From the NCBI RefSeq assembly GCF_018131015.1, contig NZ_JAFCJJ010000030.1:17730-81729 (forward strand): a stretch of 64,000 nt of DNA, read 5' to 3'. Positions 16,103-22,868 of this stretch are shown piece by piece. Position numbers and translations under genes: made by a program. The notes under the pieces were generated by a model. That model had not been told where the DNA came from. It saw nothing but the letters and a program-made list of their open reading frames with translations, and did not search any database. How positions within the stretch are numbered: the first letter of the stretch is position 1; each line of letters begins with the position of its first letter. The stretch is from Bradyrhizobium diazoefficiens. GTDB lineage: Bacteria; Pseudomonadota; Alphaproteobacteria; Rhizobiales; Xanthobacteraceae.

Positions 16103-17394
16103 AAGTCTGCGTCTACGGCCTGTATCATCTGGGCACGGTCACCGCCGCATGCCTGGCCTCGCGCGGCATTGCCACGATCGGCCTGGCGGAAACCGCAGAG
16201 GCCGCTGCCGAGCTCCGGGCCGGCACCGCGCCGCTGTTCGAGCCGGGACTCGACGCGCTGTTGAGGCAGGGCGTGCAGCGCGGCGCGCTCGATTTCACCG
16301 ATGATATCGTCACTGCGGTATCATCGGCGGATCTTGTGTGGGTCAGTTTCGACACGCCGGTCGACGATGATGACGTCGCCGATGTCGGCTATGTACTCGA
16401 TCGAGTCCGCCTGGCGTTTCCGCATCTGAGGGATGGCGCCGTCGTTCTGGCCTCCTCCCAGCTTCCGGTCGGCAGCATCGCGCGGCTTGAGCGGGATTTC
16501 GCTGATGTCGCGAGGGCGCGCAGGGTATCGTTCGCCTGCTCGCCGGAAAACCTGCGGCTTGGGAGCGCCATCAAGGCTTTCACCGAAGCTGAACGCGTCG
16601 TCATAGGAATTCGAAGCAACGATGCGCGCAAGGTGATCGAACCGGTGCTGCAGCAATTCTGCAGCACGCTGCTGTGGACGCGGGTCGAATCGGCCGAGAT
16701 GGTGAAGCACGCGCTGAATTCGTATCTCGCCGTCAGCATCGCCTTTACCAACGAGATCGCAAGCATCTGCGAAAACGTGGCCGCCGACATGAGCGAGGTC
16801 GAGGCTGCGCTGCGGCTCGATCCTCGGATCGGCAAGAAGGCCTATGTCAGGGCGGGAGCCGCTTTCGGCGGTGGTACGCTGGCGCGCGATGTTCAGTTCC
16901 TGAATGCGGTTGCCGCCGGTCACAACGCCCCGGCGCCGGTGCTGAAAGCGGTGCTCGAGAGCAATGAACATCACAAGCGATGGGTCGTCCGCCACCTGAC
17001 CCGGTCTCTCGGAGCGCTCGCGGGCAGGAAGATCGGCGTTCTTGGCCTCGCCTTCAAGGCCGGAACCAGCTCCATCCGGCGCTCGGTGGCCATCGAGTTG
17101 ATCGAGGAGCTCCGGGCCGCCGGCGCCGAGGTCACGGTCTTCGATCCCAAGGTCTCGGCGCTGCCCGAGCCGTTGGCCTCGTCGGTCGCCATCGCCGGTA
17201 CCGCCAACGCGGTATTCGTCGCCAGTGACGCGGTCGTGCTTGCGACGGAGTGGCCGGAATTTCGCGACATCGAATTCGCGAGCCTTCTGCCCAGCATGAA
17301 GCGGGCATTGCTGATCGACCAGAACGCGTTTGCCTCGGAGCAATTGTCGGGGCTGACGGGACTGGACTACATCGTTGCGGGCAAGGTGCGATGA
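16099..17394 (+). CDS. UDP-glucose/GDP-mannose dehydrogenase family protein lacking the catalytic Cys
   Basis: A 431-residue protein with the full family layout: N-terminal Rossmann domain, 'FACSPENLRLGSAI' with Glu150, 'EMVKHALNSYLAVSIAFTNE' with Lys203 and Asn207, and a C-terminal domain with 'GLAFKAGTSSIRRS'. Where the family has 'FGGSCFPKD', this protein reads 'FGGGTLARD', so Thr260 replaces the thiol that carries the second oxidation. It starts at a GTG overlapping the previous stop (GTGA) and its own stop overlaps the next ATG. It may stop at the aldehyde or have another role. Annotation as a normal UDP-glucose 6-dehydrogenase would be unsafe. Confidence 0.82.
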   Translation: MKVCVYGLYHLGTVTAACLASRGIATIGLAETAEAAAELRAGTAPLFEPGLDALLRQGVQRGALDFTDDIVTAVSSADLVWVSFDTPVDDDDVADVGYVLDRVRLAFPHLRDGAVVLASSQLPVGSIARLERDFADVARARRVSFACSPENLRLGSAIKAFTEAERVVIGIRSNDARKVIEPVLQQFCSTLLWTRVESAEMVKHALNSYLAVSIAFTNEIASICENVAADMSEVEAALRLDPRIGKKAYVRAGAAFGGGTLARDVQFLNAVAAGHNAPAPVLKAVLESNEHHKRWVVRHLTRSLGALAGRKIGVLGLAFKAGTSSIRRSVAIELIEELRAAGAEVTVFDPKVSALPEPLASSVAIAGTANAVFVASDAVVLATEWPEFRDIEFASLLPSMKRALLIDQNAFASEQLSGLTGLDYIVAGKVR

Positions 17395-18260
17395 AGCTCA
17401 ACGGCCGTTTTGCGCTGATCACCGGAGCCAGCCAGGGGTTGGGGGCCGAGATCGCGCGTCATTATGTGACCAACGGCGCCAGCGTGATGCTGTGTGCGCG
17501 CAACGCCGAGATGCTCGAGGCCGAGCGGCAGGCATTGGCGCCGCTGCTTGTTCCGGGTGCCCAAATCGTCACCGTCGCCGCCGATGTCGGCAAGACCGAA
17601 GATGTCGACCGGGTCTTCGACCAGCTCCGCGCCGAATTTCCGCGCCTCGATATTCTGGTCAACAATGCCGGCGTCTACGGCCCGATGGGCAATATCGAGG
17701 ACGTCGACTGGACGGAATGGGTCGATGCCGTCAGGATCAACCTGATCGGCCTCGTCTATGTCTCGCGCGCGGCGATGCCGCTGCTTCGCGCGCAGCGCTA
17801 TGGCAAGATCATCAACATCTCGGGTGGCGGAGCCGCCAATCCCATGCCGGCGGTCACCGCCTATGCGGCCTCGAAGGCTGGCGTCGTGAGGTTCACGGAG
17901 TCGCTCGCGCTGGAATGCCGCGATGATCATATCGACGTCAATGCGATCGCGCCGGGTGCCCTGGTGACGCGCATGATGGACCAGCTTCTCGAGGCGGGGC
18001 CGGGGAAGGTCGGGCAGGCGTTCTTCGACCGGATGAAGAAGATCGCGCAGGACGGCGGCACGCCGCTCGCGATCGGGGCGAGGCTTTGCGTCTTCCTCGG
18101 ATCGTCAGAAAGCGACGGCATCACCGGCAAATTGATCGCCGCGCAGTGGGATCGCTGGGAAGACTGGCCCCAGCATCTCGACGAGCTGAATGCCAGCGAC
18201 GTCTATACGCTGCGGCGCATTGTCGGCCGTGATCGAAACAAGGAATGGGGTGACCGGTGA
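17391..18260 (+). CDS. SDR family oxidoreductase in sugar island
   Basis: A 289-residue classical SDR: 'TGASQGLGAEIARHY', 'NNAGVYG', Ser in 'NISGGGA' and the catalytic 'YAASKAGVVRF'. The C-terminus ('WDRWEDWPQHLDELNASDVY') is longer than in FabG-like enzymes and recurs in SDRs linked to nucleotide-sugar clusters. ATGA overlap with the upstream dehydrogenase and GTGA overlap with the downstream oxidoreductase show tight translational coupling. It probably reduces or oxidises a keto group of the heptose intermediate; the substrate is inferred from context only. Confidence 0.83.
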   Translation: MKLNGRFALITGASQGLGAEIARHYVTNGASVMLCARNAEMLEAERQALAPLLVPGAQIVTVAADVGKTEDVDRVFDQLRAEFPRLDILVNNAGVYGPMGNIEDVDWTEWVDAVRINLIGLVYVSRAAMPLLRAQRYGKIINISGGGAANPMPAVTAYAASKAGVVRFTESLALECRDDHIDVNAIAPGALVTRMMDQLLEAGPGKVGQAFFDRMKKIAQDGGTPLAIGARLCVFLGSSESDGITGKLIAAQWDRWEDWPQHLDELNASDVYTLRRIVGRDRNKEWGDR

Positions 18261-19258
18261 GCGGCGAGGTCGGCGTAGCGATCATTGGTTGCGGTGCGAT
18301 TGGCCGGAAACGCGCGCAGGCGCTTGGCGGTGCGCGCCTCGTCACATGCGCGGACATCGCCCGCGAGCGGGCCGAGCAGCTTGCGGCCATGCATCCCGGC
18401 TGCAAGTCCACGGCGGACTGGAAGGAAGCGGTCCGGGATCCCGCGGTCTCGATCGTCATCGTCGCGACCTTGCACGATACGCTGGCGGAAGTGGCCCGCG
18501 GCGCGATTGCGGCCGGCAAGCATGTTCTGGTCGAGAAGCCGGCGGCCCGCCGCGCGGCCGAGCTGGCCGGGCTCGCAGAGGCCGCCGCCGCCGGCGGCAA
18601 GCTCGTGCGGGTCGGGTTCAATCACCGCTATCACCGTGCGCTGCAGAAGGCGCACCAGCTCGTGACGTCTGGCGCGCTCGGTCCGCTGATGTTCATACGG
18701 GCACGCTACGGCCATGGCGGGCGATCGGGATACGATCGGGAGTGGCGCGCGGACCCGGCGAGGTCAGGTGGCGGCGAACTGATCGACCAGGGTCCTCATC
18801 TGATCGACCTCGCTCGCTGGTTTCTGGGGGATTTTGCCGAGATCGACGGTTTCGCGGCGACCTATTTCTGGGACATGCCGGTCGACGACAACGGTTTCCT
18901 GCTCCTGAAGACGGCGGAGAGAAAGGTCGCCTTCCTGCACGCAAGCTGCACCGAATGGAAGAATATGTTCTCGTTCGAGATCTACGGGCGAGACGGCAAG
19001 CTCGACGTCAACGGCCTCGGCGGCAGCTACGGCACCGAGCGGTTGACCTATTACAAGATGCTTCCCGAAATGGGGCCACCGGAAACGACGATCTGGGAAT
19101 ATCCAATGGCGGACAATTCCTGGGAGACGGAGTTCGGCGAATTTCTGCAGGATATCCGGCTTCAGCGCCAGCCCGCCGCCGGATTGCGCGATGCCATCGA
19201 GGCACTCAAGATCATCGAGAAGATTTACAAGGTATCCGGACATGATCACGACGCGTAG
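18257..19258 (+). CDS. Gfo/Idh/MocA-family oxidoreductase
   Basis: A 333-residue protein with N-terminal Rossmann motif 'AIIGCGAIGRKRAQAL', the family signature 'VLVEKPAARRAAEL' (EKP, with the catalytic Lys), 'GFNHRYHRALQKA' and a C-terminal beta domain with 'GGGELIDQGPHLIDLARWFLG' in separate strands. Members oxidise or reduce sugar and inositol hydroxyls with NAD(P). It starts at GTG within the preceding stop. The downstream kinase starts 17 bp inside this gene. Confidence 0.85.
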   Translation: MSGEVGVAIIGCGAIGRKRAQALGGARLVTCADIARERAEQLAAMHPGCKSTADWKEAVRDPAVSIVIVATLHDTLAEVARGAIAAGKHVLVEKPAARRAAELAGLAEAAAAGGKLVRVGFNHRYHRALQKAHQLVTSGALGPLMFIRARYGHGGRSGYDREWRADPARSGGGELIDQGPHLIDLARWFLGDFAEIDGFAATYFWDMPVDDNGFLLLKTAERKVAFLHASCTEWKNMFSFEIYGRDGKLDVNGLGGSYGTERLTYYKMLPEMGPPETTIWEYPMADNSWETEFGEFLQDIRLQRQPAAGLRDAIEALKIIEKIYKVSGHDHDA

Positions 19259-20222
19259 CCCACTGCGCATCAGCCTCGGCGGCGGCGGCACCGATCTGCC
19301 GTCGTATTATCGCGAGCATGGCGGATTCCTGATCGCGGGAGCCATCGACAAATACGTCTATGTCAACGTCGTGCGGCCGTTCAAGAAGGGCATCTATCTC
19401 AAATATTCGAAGCTCGAGCAGGTCAGCGCGGTCGACGAAGTTCAGCATCCGATCATCCGCGAGGCAATCAGGATGCTCGGCTTCCACACGCCGCAAATCG
19501 AGATCACGACGCTGGCGGATATTCCCGCAGGGACCGGCCTTGGATCCTCCGGCAGCTTTACCACGGCGCTGCTCAAGGCGCTCTACATGCACCGGATGCG
19601 TCAGGTCGATCCGCAGAATCTCGCCAGGCTCGCCTGCGAGATCGAGATCGACCGCCTCGGCGAGCCCGTGGGCAAGCAGGACCAGTATATCGCCGCATGC
19701 GGCGGGCTGTCCTGCTTCACGTTCAATCCCGACGACAGCGTCGACGTCGAACCGCTGCAGATATCGATGGATACGAGGTTCGACCTCGAGGACAATCTAT
19801 TGCTGTTCTTCACCGGCTTCTCGCGCTCGGCCGGATCAATCCTGCAGGACCAGAACACCAGAACCAAGCGCAATGACCAGGAGATGATCGCCAATCTGCA
19901 CTATGTCAAAGAGCTCGGTTTGAGAAGCAAGCAGCTGCTGCAAGCCGGAAGGACGGCCGATTTCGGCGCCCTGATGCACGAGCATTGGGAACACAAGAAG
20001 CGCCGCTCGGGCGGCATGAGCAGTCCGCAGATTGACGAGTGGTACGAGCTCGGCATGAAGAGCGGCGCGACCGGCGGCAAGCTGGTCGGTGCCGGCGGCG
20101 GCGGTTTCCTGCTGTTCTATGCCAGCGACCGCAACCGGCTGCGTCATGTCATGACCGCCGCCGGGTTGCAGGAAGTCCGCTTCGGTTTCGACTTCGAGGG
20201 AACGAAGGTGGTGTTGGCATGA
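19242..20222 (+). CDS. hddA: GHMP kinase, D-glycero-D-manno-heptose 7-phosphate kinase-like
   Basis: A 326-residue GHMP kinase. It begins 'MITTRSPLRISLGGGGTDLP', as in HddA and related sugar 1-kinases. The ATP-binding motif is 'DIPAGTGLGSSGSFTTAL' (about 103-120), and the C-terminal motif is 'GGKLVGAGGGGFLLFY'. HddA phosphorylates heptose 7-phosphate at C1 of the alpha anomer, the GDP-heptose route. The adjacent nucleotidyltransferase, SIS isomerase and HAD phosphatase are the other enzymes of that route, which supports the call. The ATG at 19242 overlaps the preceding gene by 17 bp. Confidence 0.82.
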   Translation: MITTRSPLRISLGGGGTDLPSYYREHGGFLIAGAIDKYVYVNVVRPFKKGIYLKYSKLEQVSAVDEVQHPIIREAIRMLGFHTPQIEITTLADIPAGTGLGSSGSFTTALLKALYMHRMRQVDPQNLARLACEIEIDRLGEPVGKQDQYIAACGGLSCFTFNPDDSVDVEPLQISMDTRFDLEDNLLLFFTGFSRSAGSILQDQNTRTKRNDQEMIANLHYVKELGLRSKQLLQAGRTADFGALMHEHWEHKKRRSGGMSSPQIDEWYELGMKSGATGGKLVGAGGGGFLLFYASDRNRLRHVMTAAGLQEVRFGFDFEGTKVVLA

Positions 20223-20923
20223 AGCTGCCGGTGGCCATCCTTGCGGGAGGATTGGCGACGCGACTCCGTCCCCTGACCGAAGCGACCCCGAAGGCCCTGC
20301 TGGACGTTGCCGGCAAGCCATTCATCATCCGGCAGCTCGACTATCTGCGTGAGCAGGGAGTCGGCAGCGTCGTTCTGTGCACGGGCTTTCTCGGCGAACA
20401 GGTCGCCAGTATCGTGGGCGACGGCTCGATTTGCGGCCTGTCGGTGTCCTATTCGCAGGATTGGCCCATGTTGCTGGGGACCGGCGGGGCGCTGAAGCAG
20501 GCGCTGCCTCTGCTGGGGTCGCGGTTCATGGTGCTGTACGGCGATTCCTTCCTCCCCATCGATTTTGCCTCCGTCGAACGAACGTTTCTCGAGAGTGGCA
20601 AGCCGGCAATGATGACCGTGATGCACAATGCGGGTCGATGGGACACCAGCAACGTCTTGTTCCGGGATGGTGAGATCGTCGAATATAATAAGCGGGCACC
20701 GATCGCCGAGATGCGCCATATTGACTATGGGCTTGCAGCCCTCTCGGCCGACGTCCTGATGGACCACGGGGCAGAAGGGGCTTTCGATCTGGCAGACGTC
20801 TATCATGGTCTTTCCCTGTCGGGCCGGCTCGCGGGTATGGAAGTGCATGAGAGGTTCTACGAGATCGGCTCCAGCAAGGGGCTCGCGGAGGCGGCAGACT
20901 ATTTCAGGGGCAGGGGCACGTGA
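20219..20923 (+). CDS. Sugar-1-phosphate nucleotidyltransferase (HddC-like)
   Basis: A 234-residue nucleotidyltransferase: 'AILAGGLATRLRPLTEATPK' is the nucleotide-binding loop with the signature Arg and Lys, 'GTGGALKQAL' positions the base, and 'VLYGDSFLPID' carries the metal-binding Asp. The length and sequence fit HddC/RfbF-type enzymes without the left-handed helix domain. In context it would make GDP-heptose (or another NDP-heptose) from heptose 1-phosphate. ATGA overlap with hddA; its stop shares a base with the next ATG. Confidence 0.82.
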   Translation: MKLPVAILAGGLATRLRPLTEATPKALLDVAGKPFIIRQLDYLREQGVGSVVLCTGFLGEQVASIVGDGSICGLSVSYSQDWPMLLGTGGALKQALPLLGSRFMVLYGDSFLPIDFASVERTFLESGKPAMMTVMHNAGRWDTSNVLFRDGEIVEYNKRAPIAEMRHIDYGLAALSADVLMDHGAEGAFDLADVYHGLSLSGRLAGMEVHERFYEIGSSKGLAEAADYFRGRGT

Positions 20924-21540
20924 TGGGTTACGTCGAACAGCATCTGCGTGAAACGATACAGATCGTCGAAAAGCTGGATGCGACGTCGATCGAGGCGATG
21001 GCGGACCTGCTGGTGCAGGTGAGGTCGGACGGTGGACGCGTTTTCTTTCTCGGTGTCGGCGGCAGCGCTGGAAACTGCTCTCACGCGGTCAACGATTTCA
21101 GAAAGATTGTCGGCATGGAGTGCTATGCGCCGACGGACAATGTTTCTGAGCTGACGGCCCGCACCAACGACGAGGGCTGGACGTCGGTGTTCGTCGAGTG
21201 GCTCAAGATCAGCAGGTTGCTGGCCAGGGATGCCGTGTTCGTCTTTTCCGTCGGCGGCGGCAATCTGGAGAAGAACATCAGTCCGAACCTGGTGACGGCC
21301 TTGCAGTATGCGAAGTCGATCGGCGCCAGGGTGCTGGGCGTCGTGGGCCGCGACGGCGGCTATACGGCTGAGGTCGCCGACGCCTGCGTGATCGTTCCGA
21401 CCGTCAACGCCGACAACGTCACTCCGCATTCGGAGGCGTTTCAGGCGGTGATCTGGCATCTTCTGGTCTCCCATCCCAAGCTCAAGGCCAACCCAACCAA
21501 GTGGGAGGCCACGGTGGCGACGGCGGCCCCGGCCAGATGA
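20923..21540 (+). CDS. SIS-domain sugar isomerase (GmhA-like)
   Basis: A 205-residue single SIS domain protein with the phosphosugar-binding 'FFLGVGGSAGNCSHAVNDF' and 'FSVGGGNLEKNISPNL'. This is the GmhA form, which isomerises sedoheptulose 7-phosphate to D-glycero-D-manno-heptose 7-phosphate. Its metal-site histidines are not certain from reading: His54 ('NCSHAVNDF') and 'TPHSEAFQAVIWHLL' near the C-terminus are the candidates. The start is ATG 20923, or GTG 20920. The stop overlaps the next ATG (ATGA). Confidence 0.8.
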   Translation: MGYVEQHLRETIQIVEKLDATSIEAMADLLVQVRSDGGRVFFLGVGGSAGNCSHAVNDFRKIVGMECYAPTDNVSELTARTNDEGWTSVFVEWLKISRLLARDAVFVFSVGGGNLEKNISPNLVTALQYAKSIGARVLGVVGRDGGYTAEVADACVIVPTVNADNVTPHSEAFQAVIWHLLVSHPKLKANPTKWEATVATAAPAR

Positions 21541-22100
21541 CATCACGGGCCATCTTCCTGGACCGGGACGGCGTGCTCAACCGTCCGGTGATCCGCGACG
21601 GCAAGCCGTCTCCTCCGGCCCGGCCGGAAGACGTCGTGATCTACCCGGGGCTGCGTACGCAACTCCGGCGTCTGAAGGATCGCGGCTTCGTCCTGATCGT
21701 CGTCACCAACCAGCCCGACGTGGCGCGCGGCACGGCGCGCAAGGAGACGGTCGAGCGGATCAACGACCTGATCGGGCGGGAGCTTGCGGTGATTGACCGG
21801 ATTCTCGTCTGTTATCATGATAACGGCGATAATTGTGATTGCAGGAAACCACGGCCGGGAATGCTGCTGGCCGGAGCCAGGGAGTTCGACGTTGATCTCG
21901 CCCGCAGCTACATCATCGGCGATCGACGCGGCGATGTCGAAGCCGGCATGGCAGCAGGCGTCCGGACCATCTTCATCGATCGTGCCTATCGCGAGACGCC
22001 GCCCGCGGTCTGTGACCACCGGGTTTCTTCGAGCCTGGAAGCTCTGACGATCATCGAGAATGAGCGCGAAGATGAAGAAAATCGAAGACCTGCGGGTTAA
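21537..22100 (+). CDS. HAD-IIIA phosphatase (GmhB-like)
   Basis: A 187-residue HAD phosphatase: 'FLDRDGVLNRP' supplies Asp9 and Asp11, 'VVTNQPDVARG' the Thr/Ser motif, and 'GDRRGDVEAG' the acidic motif. The zinc loop 'CYHDNGDNCDCRKPRPG' keeps the Cys-His-Cys-Cys set of histidinol-phosphatase/GmhB enzymes. GmhB removes the C7 phosphate of heptose 1,7-bisphosphate, the expected step between HddA and HddC. The 3' end overlaps the next gene by 29 or 41 bp. Confidence 0.86.
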   Translation: MTSRAIFLDRDGVLNRPVIRDGKPSPPARPEDVVIYPGLRTQLRRLKDRGFVLIVVTNQPDVARGTARKETVERINDLIGRELAVIDRILVCYHDNGDNCDCRKPRPGMLLAGAREFDVDLARSYIIGDRRGDVEAGMAAGVRTIFIDRAYRETPPAVCDHRVSSSLEALTIIENEREDEENRRPAG

Positions 22101-22788
22101 GATATTCGCCGACGGGGCTGACAAGGCCGGAATGTTGGAGATGTACGCCAAGCCCTACATCAAGGGCCTGACCACCAACCCGACCTTGATGCGCAAGGCC
22201 GGAATCGGCGACTACAGGAAGTTCTCGCTCGACATCCTGGCGGCAATTCCCGACCGGCCGATCTCGTTCGAGGTGTTATCGGACGATTTTGCAGACATGG
22301 AGCGGCAGGCGATGGAAATCGCCAGCTGGGGCGACAACGTCTACGTCAAGATTCCCGTCATGAACACCAGACGGGAAACCAGCTACAGGTTGATCGAGAG
22401 GCTCGCCGCCAGCAAGATCAGGCTCAACATCACGGCGCTGATGACCCTGACCCAGGTGCGGGACGTCGTCGCCGCTCTCGACCCGGCTGTCCCGAGCTAC
22501 GTCTCGGTGTTCGCGGGGCGCGTCGCCGATACAGGCCGGGATCCCGTGGCGATGATGGCGGCCGCGGTCGAATTGCTGAAGGTCGCGCCTGCCTCCGAAC
22601 TGATCTGGGCCAGCCCGCGTGAGCTCCTGAACATCTTCCACGCCGACGCGATCGGATGTCACGTCATCACGGTCACCAACGACATTCTCAGGAAATTGCC
22701 GCTGGTCGGAAAGAGCCTCGACGACTATTCGCTCGAGACCGTGAGGATGTTTGCAGATGACGCCGCAGCGGCGGGTTATCGACTTTAA
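22072..22788 (+). CDS. Transaldolase (TalC/FSA-like)
   Basis: A 238-residue short transaldolase: 'GLTTNPTLMRKAGIGDY' and Schiff-base Lys93 in 'VYVKIPVMNTR', then 'NITALMTLTQV'. Residue 18 onward ('KAGMLEMY') replaces the usual 'eei'. Transaldolases can form sedoheptulose 7-phosphate, the GmhA substrate, so its place at the end of a heptose operon suggests a dedicated precursor supply. That is an inference. ATGs at 22060 and 22072 are both possible, each inside the preceding gene. The proposed cluster function would be stronger if a specific substrate were shown. Confidence 0.84.
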   Translation: MKKIEDLRVKIFADGADKAGMLEMYAKPYIKGLTTNPTLMRKAGIGDYRKFSLDILAAIPDRPISFEVLSDDFADMERQAMEIASWGDNVYVKIPVMNTRRETSYRLIERLAASKIRLNITALMTLTQVRDVVAALDPAVPSYVSVFAGRVADTGRDPVAMMAAAVELLKVAPASELIWASPRELLNIFHADAIGCHVITVTNDILRKLPLVGKSLDDYSLETVRMFADDAAAAGYRL

Positions 22789-22868
22789 CTTCCGTCCGGC
22801 ATCACGGTGATCTGCTTGTCGCTGGCGGCGTGAGGCGCGGCGCGAGGTCTGTCGACAGCCGTTTTGAC

